The notes under the pieces are model-generated. The model had not been told where the DNA came from, searched no databases, and was given only the letters and a program-made list of their open reading frames with translations. From positions 186,001 to 250,000 of the forward strand of contig NZ_JAQMWP010000002.1 in NCBI RefSeq assembly GCF_030403745.1: a stretch of 64,000 nucleotides of DNA, in the 5' to 3' direction. This DNA is from Streptomyces sp. S.PB5. GTDB taxonomy: Bacteria > Actinomycetota > Actinomycetes > Streptomycetales > Streptomycetaceae. A program made the position numbers and the translations under genes. Each line of letters starts with the position of its first letter. Position 1 is the first letter of the stretch. Shown here in pieces: positions 1 to 9,922 of the stretch.

Positions 1-2
1 TG

Positions 3-578
3 CGCGGCGTCGCCTCCGACTCCGCCTATCTGGCCGCTGTCCTCGCGACGCTCAGCGGCCCGCTCGTCCTCGTCTCGCACTCCTACGGCGGGATGGTCGT
101 CACGAACGCCGCGACCGGCAACCCGAACGTGAAGGCGCTGGTCTACGTGGACGCTTTCGTGCCCGATCAGGGGGAGACGCTGTTCGGTCTGCAGACGAAG
201 TACCCGGGAAGCCGGATCAGCGAGCAGACGCTGGACTTCCGTCCCTACGGGGAGGGCCGCGTCGACGCCTACGTCAAGAAGGAGTACTTCCACGACGTGT
301 TCGCCGCGGACCTGCCGAAGGCGACCACCGAGCTGATGTGGGCCGGGCAGCGTCCGGTGGACACGCACGCCCTGGAGGTGCCGTCCGGCGCCCCCGCCTG
401 GAAGACCGTTCCGTCCTGGTACCTCGTGGGCCGTGACGACCAGGTGCTGCCCCCGGCGGCGCAGCGGTTCATGGCGCGCCGGGCCCGCGCACACACCCTC
501 GAGGTCGACGCCTCGCATGTCGCGATGATCGCGCAGCCCGCGGCGACGGCCGCCCTCATCAAGCGCGCCGCGCGCTGA
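3..578 (+). CDS. alpha/beta hydrolase, 5'-truncated by window edge
   Basis: The frame is open from the first bases of the window, so the true start lies outside. The visible 191 residues hold the second half of an alpha/beta hydrolase fold. The nucleophile elbow reads SHSYGG (Ser within about 30 residues of the window edge), the acid lies in VGRDDQVLPP and the catalytic histidine in DASHVAMIAQP near the C-terminus, so the Ser-Asp-His triad is complete. This is the pattern of small soluble esterase-like hydrolases. The substrate cannot be told. It ends 72 bp before the MFS gene on the same strand and could be co-transcribed with it. Confidence 0.85.
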   Translation, partial: RGVASDSAYLAAVLATLSGPLVLVSHSYGGMVVTNAATGNPNVKALVYVDAFVPDQGETLFGLQTKYPGSRISEQTLDFRPYGEGRVDAYVKKEYFHDVFAADLPKATTELMWAGQRPVDTHALEVPSGAPAWKTVPSWYLVGRDDQVLPPAAQRFMARRARAHTLEVDASHVAMIAQPAATAALIKRAAR

Positions 579-650
579 CCAGCGCCCCGGCAGCCGTCCC
601 GCACCCGTCCGTACCCCCTCCGACCGACCCTCCCGCCAAGGACGCAGACG

Positions 651-1892
651 ATGCATCAGCGCGCATACGACCGCCAGTGCGCCGCCGAGGAGAACCGGCA
701 CACCACGGCGAAGTCGCCCATCAGGAATCCGGGACGGACACTGTTCGCACTGGCGTTGGGGACGTTCGCGATCGGCGCGGGCGAGTTCGGCAGCAACGGC
801 ATCATCCAGCTGTTCGCGGCCGATCTGGAGGCGTCCCTCCCGGTCGCGACCTACGCGATCACCGCGTACGCCCTCGGGGTGATGATCGGCTCTCCGGCGA
901 TCACCCTGCTCGCCGCCCGGGTCAACCGGCGCACTCTGCTGCTCGGTCTGATCGGGCTGTTCGTGGTCGGCAACGGGCTCTCCGCCCTGGCGCCGGACAT
1001 CACGTCGTTCGTCGCCTTCCGGTTCGTCACGGGCAGCGTGCAGGGCGCGTTCTTCGGCGCCGGGGCGGTCGTCGCCGCGTACGTGTACGGGCCGGGCAAG
1101 GGCGGCAAGGCGTTCGCCACCGTGATGGGAGGACTCACCCTCGCCACCATCGCCGGGTCGCCGCTCGGCACCTTCATCGGCCAGCACGCCGGCTGGCGCG
1201 CCCTGTACGGGACCGTGGTCGCCGTCGGCCTGCTCGCCGGAGCCGCCCTGCTGGCCTGGCTGCCGCGCACCGACGACCTGCGCGGCAGCTCCCTCACGGG
1301 CGAACTGGGCGCTCTGAGGCGGCGGGGCGTCTGGCTGATGGTCACCGTCGCGGCGCTCGGCATCTCCAGCATCTTCGCCGTCTACACGTTCATCGGCCCG
1401 TTCGTCACCGACGCGGCACTGCGGGACGCCTCGCTCATCCCGGTCGCGCTCGCCGTCTTCGGCCTCGGCATGGCGGTCGGCAACCACGTCGGCGGACGGG
1501 TCGCCGACCGGTACGAGAACCGGGGTCTGATCCTGGGCTACGGCGGCGTCCTGGCGTTCCTGGTGCTGATCGGTGTGGCAGGCGACAGTCTGCTGGTCCT
1601 GCTGCCGTGTCTGTTCGGTGTCGGCGCGACCATGATGTTCGCCATCCCTACCATCCAGGTCCGGCTGACGGCCTTCGCACCCGACGCCCCGACCTTGATG
1701 GGCACGCTCAATCTGGCCGCACTCAACCTCGCGAACTGCCTCGGCGCGATCGGGGGCGCGGTCGCCCTCGACGCCGGCTGGGGGACCTTGTCCACCGTGT
1801 GGGCGGGCTTCGTCCTCACCACCGCGGGCCTGGTCCTGTACGTCATGACCGTCGCCCGGGTGAGGCCGGCATCCGTGCCGGTGAGCGCCTGA
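651..1892 (+). CDS. MFS transporter, DHA1 drug:H+ antiporter type
   Basis: 413 residues with about twelve hydrophobic segments and a charged 30-residue N-terminus. The first helix carries GTFAIGAGEFGSNGI. The helix-5 antiporter signature (motif C) is seen as GSPLGTFIGQHAGWR. Both resemble the chloramphenicol exporter-like (Cmx/CmrA/AraJ) branch of DHA1. ATG at 651 is preceded by AAGGA at normal spacing. Likely role is proton-driven export of a small molecule from the cytoplasm; the substrate is not predictable. It converges on modC with about 35 bp between stops and no clear terminator hairpin. Confidence 0.9.
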   Translation: MHQRAYDRQCAAEENRHTTAKSPIRNPGRTLFALALGTFAIGAGEFGSNGIIQLFAADLEASLPVATYAITAYALGVMIGSPAITLLAARVNRRTLLLGLIGLFVVGNGLSALAPDITSFVAFRFVTGSVQGAFFGAGAVVAAYVYGPGKGGKAFATVMGGLTLATIAGSPLGTFIGQHAGWRALYGTVVAVGLLAGAALLAWLPRTDDLRGSSLTGELGALRRRGVWLMVTVAALGISSIFAVYTFIGPFVTDAALRDASLIPVALAVFGLGMAVGNHVGGRVADRYENRGLILGYGGVLAFLVLIGVAGDSLLVLLPCLFGVGATMMFAIPTIQVRLTAFAPDAPTLMGTLNLAALNLANCLGAIGGAVALDAGWGTLSTVWAGFVLTTAGLVLYVMTVARVRPASVPVSA

Positions 1893-1927
1893 AGCACCTG
1901 AACCGCAACTGCCCGACTCGCCGCCCG

Positions 1928-3048
<1,121 letters not shown>

Positions 3049-3052
<4 letters not shown>

Positions 3053-3951
3053 GAGGCGCTCATCCAGCGGTCGCGCAGTCCTGCGAGTACGGCGATGGAG
3101 ACGGCCAGCAGAACGAGGCTGAGGGCGATGGCCGCCTCCGGATCGCTCTGCAGGGCGAGATAGACGGCGAGGGGCATGGTCTGGGTGCGGCCGGGGAAGT
3201 TGCCGGCGAACGTGATGGTCGCCCCGAACTCGCCCAGCGCACGCGCCCAGGCCAGCACCGCGCCCGCCGCGATGCCCGGCGCGACGAGGGGCAGGGTGAC
3301 CCGGCGGAACGCGGTGAACCGGGAGGCGCCCAGGGTGGTCGCGGCCTCCTCGTAGCGCGGGTCGGCGGCCCGCAGCGTGCCCTCGACGCTGATCACCAGG
3401 AACGGCATCGCGACGAACGCCTCGGCGACGACGACCCCGGCGGTGGTGAAGGGGAGGGTGATCCCGAACCACGCGTCCAGCCACTTGCCGACGACCCCGT
3501 TGCGGCCGAGGGCCATCAGCAGCGCCACGCCCCCGACCACCGGCGGCAGGACCAGGGGCAGCGTGACCAGGGCCCGGACCAGGCCGCGTCCCGGGAACTC
3601 CACGCGGGCCAGCAGCCAGGCCAGGGGCACGCCGACCACCAGGCTCACCGCGGTCGCCGCCGTCGCGCACACCAGCGAGAGCTGCAGGGCCTGCCACACC
3701 TCCGCGCTCGTCAGCCGGCCCGGCAGATGCGACCACGGGGTCCGCACGAGCAGGGCGATCAGCGGCACGAGGAGGAAGGCCAGGCCCAGAAGCGCGGGCA
3801 GGAGAAGGGGCAGGGGCGCGCCTCTGAAGCCCGTCAGGCTTCTGGCACCCCTGGGACTCCCGGCCGGCTTGGAGGCGCCACGCCCGCGCCCGCGCCGCGG
3901 TCCGCCCGCAAGGGTGTCGGACCCGGCGCCGGACTGGTCGGACGAGGTCAC
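3049..3951 (-). CDS. modB: Molybdate ABC transporter permease ModB
   Basis: 300 residues. A basic, low-complexity N-terminus of about 45 residues is followed by five to six membrane segments. The permease EAA loop is visible as EEAATTLGASRFTAFRRVTLP, followed by LVAPGIAAGAVLAWARALGEFGATI, a hallmark of ModB/CysT-type permeases. Start and stop overlap modA and modC by 4 bp each (ATGA), giving a tightly coupled modA-modB-modC order on the minus strand. It forms the membrane channel for molybdate. Confidence 0.95.
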
Positions 3952-4769
3952 GGCTTGAGGAACCCGGCCTCGGTGAGGACCTTCTGGCCGTCGGCGGACC
4001 GCACCAGCGCGATGAACGCCTTGGCCGCCTCGGTGTTCTCCGAGTCCTTCAGCAGCGTGATCGGATAGTCGTTGACGGCGTCGGCCGATTCGGGGAAGTC
4101 CACGCCCTCCACCTTGTCACCCGCGGCGTTCACATCGGTCTTGTAGACGACGGCCGCGTCGGCCTCCTTCAGCTCCACCTTCGTCAGGGCCGCCTTGACG
4201 TCCTGCTCGTAGGAGACCGGCGTGAGCTTCAGCCTGCTCGCGTCGAGGGCCTTCTGCGCGGCGGCGCCGCAGGGCACCTCCTTGTCGCACAGCACGACCT
4301 TCAGGCCGGAGCCCGTGAGGTCCTTGAGGGAGCCGATCCCGTCGGGGTTGCCCGGCAGGGTGGCGATCTCCAGCTGGTTGCGGACGAAGGTGGCGGGTGT
4401 GCCGGAGCCTGCGCCGGCGTCCGTGACGATCTTCATCGTCCTGGGGCTGGCGGAGGCGAACACATCGGCCGGGGCGCCGCCGGTGATGCTCGCGGCGAGG
4501 GAGTCGCTGCCACCGAAGCTGAAGGTGACCTTCGTGCCGGGGTGCTCCTGCTCGAACTGCTTGCCCAGCGTCTCGAAGCTCTCCTTCAGCGAGGCCGCCG
4601 CGAACACGGTCACCGTGCCGGACAGCCCGCCCGCGGCGGAGCCGGAACCGGCGGACGAGGAGTCGTCGGAGGAGCAGGCGCTCAGGGCCAGCAGTGCGGC
4701 GGCGCCCGCACCCGTCACCTGAAGCATCCGGTGGGTGCGGCGGGCCCGGCGCACGGTACGGGTCGTCAC
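3948..4769 (-). CDS. modA: Molybdate-binding lipoprotein ModA
   Basis: 273 residues from GTG at 4769. This start is preferred over an in-frame upstream ATG at 4832 because AAGGAG lies about 9 nt before the GTG and because the N-terminus then forms a proper lipoprotein signal: basic MTTRTVRRARRTHR, a hydrophobic stretch and lipobox LSAC. After a Ser/Gly linker the mature domain begins VTVFAAASLKESFETLG, the conserved start of periplasmic molybdate-binding proteins. The protein should be lipid-anchored outside the membrane and feed ModBC. It is the first gene of modABC. Confidence 0.95.
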   Translation of the reverse strand: MTTRTVRRARRTHRMLQVTGAGAAALLALSACSSDDSSSAGSGSAAGGLSGTVTVFAAASLKESFETLGKQFEQEHPGTKVTFSFGGSDSLAASITGGAPADVFASASPRTMKIVTDAGAGSGTPATFVRNQLEIATLPGNPDGIGSLKDLTGSGLKVVLCDKEVPCGAAAQKALDASRLKLTPVSYEQDVKAALTKVELKEADAAVVYKTDVNAAGDKVEGVDFPESADAVNDYPITLLKDSENTEAAKAFIALVRSADGQKVLTEAGFLKP

Positions 4770-4935
4770 GGCTCTGCTCCTTCTCGAATCCTTCTCGGAA
4801 ACGCCTCTTCGCAACGGCACCGGAGTGCGCACCGACCATACTGCCGCATGTGCGAGGTGTAAGTCCCCTGTGTCATTGCATGAGCCGGGGTGTGGGTTCG
4901 AGGGGCTGGTATATGCGTTTCTACAGGAGCGTCCG

Positions 4936-5595
4936 TCACTCGTACCGGTACTTCAGCGAGTCCGCCTCCGCCTGCTCGATGTCGGCGATCGTCAGTTCCG
5001 GCATCCGCAGCTGGGCCAGTGTCACTTCGGCCGAGGTCGGCTGGGCGTCCACCGGGAGCCACTGCTCCGGCTTCCAGGCCCCGCTGCGCAGCAGCGACTT
5101 GGGGCAGTGCGGGTAGACCTCCTCGATCCCCACCACCAGCGCGCTGGCCGGCGGCTTGCCCACGGCGGTCAGCTGGGACAGCAGCTCCGGGCGGGTGGAG
5201 ACACAGGCTCTGCCGTTCACCCTGAGCGTCGTGGTGCGCCCCGGGATGACGAACAGCAGCCCGGCGCGTCCGGTGGCGATGACGTTCTTCAACGTGTCCA
5301 GCCGCTTGTTGCCGGTCGCGTCCGGTATCGCCACCGTCCGCGCGTCCAGGACCGCGACGAACCCGGCGGGGCCGCCGCGCGGCGAGACGTCACAGTGGCC
5401 CTCGGCGTCCGCGCTGGCGACGAACACCAGCGAGGAGCAGCCGATCAACTGCCTGGTCTGCTCGGTGAGTTCGGTCATCTGCTTGCGCAGGGCCGCGTCC
5501 TTGGGGAGTTCGTAGACCTGGCGCAGCGTTTCCTCGTCGGGCACGGCGTCGAGGCGGAGCGAGTCGAAGGCGATGTCGGTCAAAGGTGTCGTCAT
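4936..5595 (-). CDS. PPOX-class FMN-dependent flavoprotein (MSMEG_1061-like)
   Basis: 219 residues. The split-barrel core carries ASADAEGHCDVSPRGGPAGF and later a GNKRLDTLKNVIATGRAGLLFVIPG-type stretch, typical of pyridoxamine-5'-phosphate-oxidase-like FMN/F420 binding proteins in actinomycetes. The C-terminal third ends in an acidic helical tail. The reaction is unknown; these proteins usually bind FMN or F420. ATG at 5595 has no Shine-Dalgarno but has TAAAGT ending 7 nt upstream, consistent with a leaderless transcript. It stands between modA and the MerR-TOBE regulator, but I see nothing that ties it to molybdate. Confidence 0.85.
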   Translation of the reverse strand: MTTPLTDIAFDSLRLDAVPDEETLRQVYELPKDAALRKQMTELTEQTRQLIGCSSLVFVASADAEGHCDVSPRGGPAGFVAVLDARTVAIPDATGNKRLDTLKNVIATGRAGLLFVIPGRTTTLRVNGRACVSTRPELLSQLTAVGKPPASALVVGIEEVYPHCPKSLLRSGAWKPEQWLPVDAQPTSAEVTLAQLRMPELTIADIEQAEADSLKYRYE

Positions 5596-5681
5596 GGGTC
5601 CGACTTTAAGGCGTCCGCAGTCGGCGGCCGACGGCCGAAGGACGTGCGCGGCTGCACCGGCCGGGCCGCCGTCGAACCCGC

Positions 5682-6086
5682 TCAGACGCGGTCGATGTGC
5701 ACGTTCGTCGACTTCACCCGGGCGGTGGCCTCCATGCCGACCTCCAGGCCCAGTTCCTCGACGGCCTCCCGGGTCAGCAGCGACACCAGGCGGTGCGGAC
5801 CCGCCTGGATCTCCACCTGCGCCGCCACGTCACCGAGCTTGATCGCGGTGACGATGCCGGGGAAGGCGTTGCGTACCGAGGTGTAGGAGACGCCCTCCTC
5901 ACCGCCTCCGCCCTTGGCGAGCTCCACGGAGAAGGCGGCCAGGTCCGCCCCGTCGATGAGCCGCTTCCCGCCCTCGTCCCGGTGGGTCGACACCCGTCCC
6001 GCGTCCGCCCAGCGCCGGGCGGTGTCGGGGCTCACGCCGAGGAGCCGGGCGGCCTGGCCGATCGTGTATGACTGCATGCGCGCCAA
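5682..6086 (-). CDS. MerR-type HTH plus TOBE (molbindin) regulator
   Basis: 134 residues (125-131 if translation begins at the internal ATG a few codons in, MQSYTIGQAARLLG). Residues ~4-55 are a MerR/excisionase-type helix-turn-helix (IGQAARLLGVSPDTARRWADAGRV). Residues ~68-134 are a single TOBE/Mop domain (RNAFPGIVTAIKLGDVAAQVEI). This architecture is a known alternative to ModE: the TOBE part binds molybdate or tungstate and the HTH binds DNA. It lies 1.3 kb upstream of modA in the same orientation, so it is the best candidate regulator of modABC. A perfect 16-bp tandem duplication lies just upstream of its start. Confidence 0.9.
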   Translation of the reverse strand: MARMQSYTIGQAARLLGVSPDTARRWADAGRVSTHRDEGGKRLIDGADLAAFSVELAKGGGGEEGVSYTSVRNAFPGIVTAIKLGDVAAQVEIQAGPHRLVSLLTREAVEELGLEVGMEATARVKSTNVHIDRV

Positions 6087-6102
6087 GATATGCGCACCGG
6101 GC

Positions 6103-6134
6103 GGCTGTTCCCGTCACCGGCTGTTCCCGTCACC
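6103..6134. repeat. Perfect 16-bp tandem duplication upstream of MerR-TOBE gene
   Basis: GGCTGTTCCCGTCACC occurs twice head to tail with no mismatch, 17-48 bp upstream of the MerR-TOBE reading frame. It could be a doubled regulator site or a simple slippage duplication. The sequence alone does not decide. Confidence 0.7.
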
Positions 6135-6208
6135 GGGCGAGCGGTTCGATCCGCTGCCCGGCCGCAGGCGGTAACGCTCCGCACGGCCGGCCCCCGCCCC
6201 GCCCCCTG

Positions 6209-7528
6209 TCACCACCCCGTCCGCAGCAGATGGTTGATGAGCAGCGCGAGCACCGCCTGGGCGGCGAGCCAGACGCGGGGGCGGGGGAGGAGGGCGCAGG
6301 AGGGGAGCAGCCACATCGCGAAGGGGAGCCAGATGCGTTCGGTCTCGGCCTTGCTCATGCCGGACAGGTCGGCGGTCAGCAGGGCGAGCAGGGCCGCGGT
6401 CACGAGAAGGGGGAGGCGGATGTCCGTGTCGGGTCTGCGGAGCAGCGCCGCCGACGTCGTACGGCGCAGGGCCGGCGCCGTGGCCAGTCCCGTGATCAGG
6501 ACCGTGCACGCCAGGTTCGCCCAGACCCAGTAGCCGTACGGGCGTACCCCGCCGGCGCCCTGGTAGTAGCGCGTGACCAGCAGCCGGTACGCCTCCCACC
6601 AGTCGAACCCGGCGACCGTGAACGCCGTCGGCACCACGGCCAGCCCGGCCAGGAACAGCAGGGGGAGAGCCACCGGCCGTTCCCGCAGACGGCGTCGGCC
6701 CAGCCACAGCACCGCGGCGCCGACGACGGCGAAGAGTGTCAGGCCGTAGGAGAGATAGCAGGTGAGCCCGAAGAGCAGACCCGAGCCCCCTGCGAACCAC
6801 ACCGACCGTCCCGTCACCGCCAGTGCCAGCAGCGCCACCGCCCACGCCGCCACCGCCGCGAAGTACGCGTCCGCCGACGTGCCCATCCACACCGCCGCCG
6901 GGGCCAGGACCAGGAACGGCGCCGCCCGCCGCGCGAGTCCTTCCCCGGCCAGCGCGCGTACCGCCACCAGCACGGCCACGCACGCCGTCGCGCCCACGAC
7001 GATGCACCACATGCCGGCCCAGCCGCCGCCGCGCAGGCCGAGCCGGTCGAGGAGGACGAAGGTGAGGGTGGCGGCCGGGGGGTGCCCGGCGACATGGGCG
7101 GGCCAGTTGTCGGGGGAGTCGATGAGGATGTGGTGGGTGAAGTCCCGCAGGGCCGCGGGGATGTCGTCGAAGCGGTCGATGACCTGGAGGTATTCGTTGC
7201 GGGTGGTCAGCTGCTCCGCGATGCCCCGGTGCCAGCCGTCGACCAGGGCGAGGGAGAGGATCCAGGCCGTGGCCGTCGCCCAGGCGCTCGCGAGCAGACC
7301 TCGCCAGGGGAGGCGGGCGGCGAGTGCCGGGCCGTAGGCCACGGTCGCCACCGCCACGAGGACGGCCAGAGGGGTGCCGGGGCCGATGTGCGGGTCCCAG
7401 GTGGCGAGGACCGGGGGCCAGCCGACGCGCAGCCTGTCCTGGATCGGGCGGCCGGCCAGTGCGGCCACGACGACGAGCAGGGCGGCGGCCGCGGCGGTGT
7501 ACAGATCTCGGAGCTGGTCACGGGTCAC
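6209..7528 (-). CDS. Polytopic membrane protein, GT-C-like
   Basis: 439 residues with about ten to eleven hydrophobic helices and an extracytoplasmic loop after the second or third helix containing DRFDDIPAALRDFTHH and WPAHVAGHPP. The overall plan (long loop after early helices, then repeated paired helices) is that of GT-C polyprenol-dependent glycosyltransferases, but I see no secure catalytic DxD/ExD signature, so this is inference. GTG start at 7528 has TAGCGT ending 6 nt before it and no Shine-Dalgarno, suggesting a leaderless mRNA. It is divergent from the molybdopterin oxidoreductase gene (113 bp apart), near two soluble sugar-transfer enzymes. Confidence 0.75.
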   Translation of the reverse strand: MTRDQLRDLYTAAAAALLVVVAALAGRPIQDRLRVGWPPVLATWDPHIGPGTPLAVLVAVATVAYGPALAARLPWRGLLASAWATATAWILSLALVDGWHRGIAEQLTTRNEYLQVIDRFDDIPAALRDFTHHILIDSPDNWPAHVAGHPPAATLTFVLLDRLGLRGGGWAGMWCIVVGATACVAVLVAVRALAGEGLARRAAPFLVLAPAAVWMGTSADAYFAAVAAWAVALLALAVTGRSVWFAGGSGLLFGLTCYLSYGLTLFAVVGAAVLWLGRRRLRERPVALPLLFLAGLAVVPTAFTVAGFDWWEAYRLLVTRYYQGAGGVRPYGYWVWANLACTVLITGLATAPALRRTTSAALLRRPDTDIRLPLLVTAALLALLTADLSGMSKAETERIWLPFAMWLLPSCALLPRPRVWLAAQAVLALLINHLLRTGW

Positions 7529-7641
7529 AGCGGCACGCTAGGCCGGGTGGCCGCCCCCGAGCCGTCACCGGGGCCGGACGTCAGCGTTTCGTCATGGGTC
7601 GCGGACCCTTCCACGGGGTGCCGCGGACCTACGGTCGAGCC

Positions 7642-8868
7642 ATGACACGGTCGCCCTTCTCACCCGGCTTCTGGCGCAGCCCGCTGCGCGGCCCCCGCTT
7701 CACCTCGGTGCTCGGACTCGTCCTGCTCGCCGGGATCACCGTGCTGTTCCTGACCGGCCTGGCCTCGTACGCCGCCTACAACCCGGGCCTGTCACCGGTG
7801 AACGACAAGACCCCGGAGAAAGGGATCCTCGGCTTCTATCTCTTCTCCTGGCCCACGGACCCGCACTGGCTCTACCGGCTCAACCAGGGCGTCCATGTGA
7901 CGCTGGGCATCACCCTGATCCCGGTGCTGCTGGCCAAGCTCTGGTCGGTCGTGCCGCGGCTGTTCACCCTGCCGCCGGCCCGCTCGCTCGCGCACGCCCT
8001 GGAGCGGATCTCGCTGCTCCTGCTGGTCGGCGGCGGACTGTTCGAGTTCGTGACCGGGGTGTTCAACGTCCAGCTGAATTACGTCTTTCCCGGCTCCTTC
8101 TACCCGCTGCACTTCTACGGGGCGTGGGTGTTCTTCGCCGCGTTCGTCGCGCACGCGGTCCTGAAGACCCCGGCCGCCCTGCGCAACATCCGTCAACTCC
8201 GTGAAGAGCCGAGCGACTTGACGTCACCCCGGCCGGACCCGCCCACCGTCTCCCGGCGCGGCGCCCTGTGGTTCGTCGGAGGCGGCTCGCTGCTGCTGTT
8301 CGCCACGACGGCCGGCCAGAGCTTCGACGGGCCGCTGCGGCGCACCGCACTCCTCGCCCCGCACGGCTGGGCCGAGCCCGGCGGCGGCCCGAACGGCTTC
8401 CAGATCAACAAGACGGCCGTGTACGCCGGGATCGACGCGGCCGAGACGAGCGCGGAGGCGTGGCGGCTGACGGTCGTGGGACGCACCGGCACGGTCCGGC
8501 TCAGCCGCGCCGACCTGCTCCGACTCCCGCTGCACAGCTCGGCGTTGCCCATCGCCTGCGTCGAGGGCTGGTCGACCTCCGACCAGTGGTGGCGCGGCGT
8601 GCGGCTGCGCGACCTCGCCGCGCTCGTCGGCTACGACGACGGCGACCCGCCGGACGTGTTCGTGGAGTCCCTCCAGCGCCACGGCGCCTTCCGCCGGGCC
8701 GCCCTGCGCGCCAACCAGGTCGCCGACCCGCGCTCCCTGCTCGCCCTGTTCGTCAACGGCGAGGAACTGTCCCCCGACCACGGCCACCCGGCCCGCGTGA
8801 TCGTGCCCGCCGCACCCGGTGTGCTGAACACCAAGTGGGTGGCCCGGATGACGTTCGGAGACCTGTGA
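7642..8868 (+). CDS. Membrane-anchored molybdopterin oxidoreductase (SUOX/YedY-type)
   Basis: 408 residues. Residues ~1-190 form about four to five membrane helices with internal histidines, resembling a cytochrome b561-like module. Residues ~200-408 form a sulfite-oxidase/MsrP-type Moco domain: the molybdenum-ligating Cys is expected in IACVEGWS (Cys at about residue 306), followed by DQWWRGVRLRDLAALVG, and the C-terminus has HGHPARVIVP and NTKWVARM. So it is a fusion of a haem-type membrane anchor and a Moco catalytic domain. Substrate unknown. ATG at 7642 has TACGGT ending 6 nt before it and no RBS. It overlaps the next gene (TGATG). Confidence 0.88.
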   Translation: MTRSPFSPGFWRSPLRGPRFTSVLGLVLLAGITVLFLTGLASYAAYNPGLSPVNDKTPEKGILGFYLFSWPTDPHWLYRLNQGVHVTLGITLIPVLLAKLWSVVPRLFTLPPARSLAHALERISLLLLVGGGLFEFVTGVFNVQLNYVFPGSFYPLHFYGAWVFFAAFVAHAVLKTPAALRNIRQLREEPSDLTSPRPDPPTVSRRGALWFVGGGSLLLFATTAGQSFDGPLRRTALLAPHGWAEPGGGPNGFQINKTAVYAGIDAAETSAEAWRLTVVGRTGTVRLSRADLLRLPLHSSALPIACVEGWSTSDQWWRGVRLRDLAALVGYDDGDPPDVFVESLQRHGAFRRAALRANQVADPRSLLALFVNGEELSPDHGHPARVIVPAAPGVLNTKWVARMTFGDL

Positions 8869-9326
8869 TGCTTCCCCGCCTCCCCGTCGGCAGCCCCTTC
8901 CAACTCCTGCTGCTCGCCGCCTCGTTCGCGCTCGCCGGCTACGCGGGCGTACGTCTCCTCGCCGACGACTGGTTCGGCGTCGCCCTGTGGTTCGTGGGGG
9001 CCGCGCTGCTGCACGACCTCGTGCTGCTGCCCCTGTACGCGATCGCGGACCACGCGGTCGTACGAGGGCTCGGCGCGGGCGGCAGACGGGAGTGGGCGCT
9101 GTACGTCCGGGTCCCCGCCGCCCTCTCCGGCCTCCTCCTGCTGGTGTGGTTCCCGCTGATCAGCGGGATGACCGACCGGCGCTACCGCTCGGCCACCGCA
9201 CTCTCCCCGGACGGCTTCCTCGCCCGCTGGCTGCTGATCACCGCCGTGCTCTTCGGCGTCTCGGCGCTGCTGTTGGCCGTCCGGCTGCGCAGGGCGACGA
9301 AGCGGCGGCCGCCGGCCGTCCACTGA
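8868..9326 (+). CDS. Small four-helix membrane protein
   Basis: 152 residues with about four predicted membrane helices (for example FQLLLLAASFALAGYAGV, ALWFVGAALLHDLVLLPLYAI, VPAALSGLLLLVWFPLI and a last one near the C-terminus) and a basic tail. ATG shares bases with the stop of the molybdopterin oxidoreductase (TGATG), so the two are translationally coupled and may form one complex. I do not recognise a named family. Its last 145 bp overlap the 3' end of the convergent methyltransferase. Confidence 0.8.
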   Translation: MLPRLPVGSPFQLLLLAASFALAGYAGVRLLADDWFGVALWFVGAALLHDLVLLPLYAIADHAVVRGLGAGGRREWALYVRVPAALSGLLLLVWFPLISGMTDRRYRSATALSPDGFLARWLLITAVLFGVSALLLAVRLRRATKRRPPAVH

Positions 9327-9922
9327 CGTACGGCACTCCAGCGGGCCCGGTCCGCGTACCTGAGGAGGGCGGGGGTGCCGAGCCGGGCCCAGGGGAAGGT
9401 GCCCCCGGCCGCGAGGGTGATGTCGACGACCTGCACCTCGGTGCGCTCGTCGACGTCCATCGGCGCGGTCTCGGCGATCAACAGGCCGCCGGGGGCGAGG
9501 AGTTGGACCATCCGGTCCAGCAGGGCACGCGGATCGCCGCCGATCCCGACGTTGCCGTCCATCAGCAGGGCCGTGTCCCAGCGGCCCTCGCCGGGCAGCG
9601 GCTCGAAGACCGAGCGCCGCAGCGCCTGGCCGCCGAGGCGGACGGTGTGCTCGACGGCGGTCTCGCTGACGTCGATGCCGAGCACGGTCCTGCCGTGGGC
9701 GGCGAGTTCCGCGACCAGTCGCCCCGGGCCGCAGCCGACGTCCAGTACGGCGCCCTCGCAGCGGGCCAGTACGTCGAGGTCGACCGGGTCGGGGCGGGCG
9801 CACCAGCGTTCCACCTCCAGGGGGAGCAGCCAGCCGTCGGTGCGGCGCAGGAACAGCGGACCGCGTCCGGCGCGGAGGGCTTTCGCGTAGGGGTCGGCCG
9901 TGGCCCAGGCGGAGGTGGTCAT
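9182..9922 (-). CDS. Class I SAM-dependent methyltransferase
   Basis: 246 residues from ATG at 9922. Motif I is VLDVGCGPGRLVAELA at about residues 60-75, followed by an acidic residue at the end of strand 2 (GIDVSETAVEHT); motif post-I/II features DTALLMDGNVGIGGDP and APGGLLIAETAP follow. The start overlaps the stop of the upstream CofC-like gene by 4 bp. The final ~32 residues lie antisense to the small membrane protein gene and look unconserved, so the stop may be longer than the functional domain. Order GT2 > CofC-like > methyltransferase suggests one operon modifying a common product. Confidence 0.88.
   Translation of the reverse strand: MTTSAWATADPYAKALRAGRGPLFLRRTDGWLLPLEVERWCARPDPVDLDVLARCEGAVLDVGCGPGRLVAELAAHGRTVLGIDVSETAVEHTVRLGGQALRRSVFEPLPGEGRWDTALLMDGNVGIGGDPRALLDRMVQLLAPGGLLIAETAPMDVDERTEVQVVDITLAAGGTFPWARLGTPALLRYADRARWSAVRQWTAGGRRFVALRSRTANSSAETPKSTAVISSQRARKPSGESAVAER

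Noticed and set aside
6068..7645. 525-codon plus-strand frame opposite the polytopic membrane protein
   Set aside because: Composition is Arg/Gln/Gly/His repetitive with no domain, while the minus strand encodes clear membrane helices.
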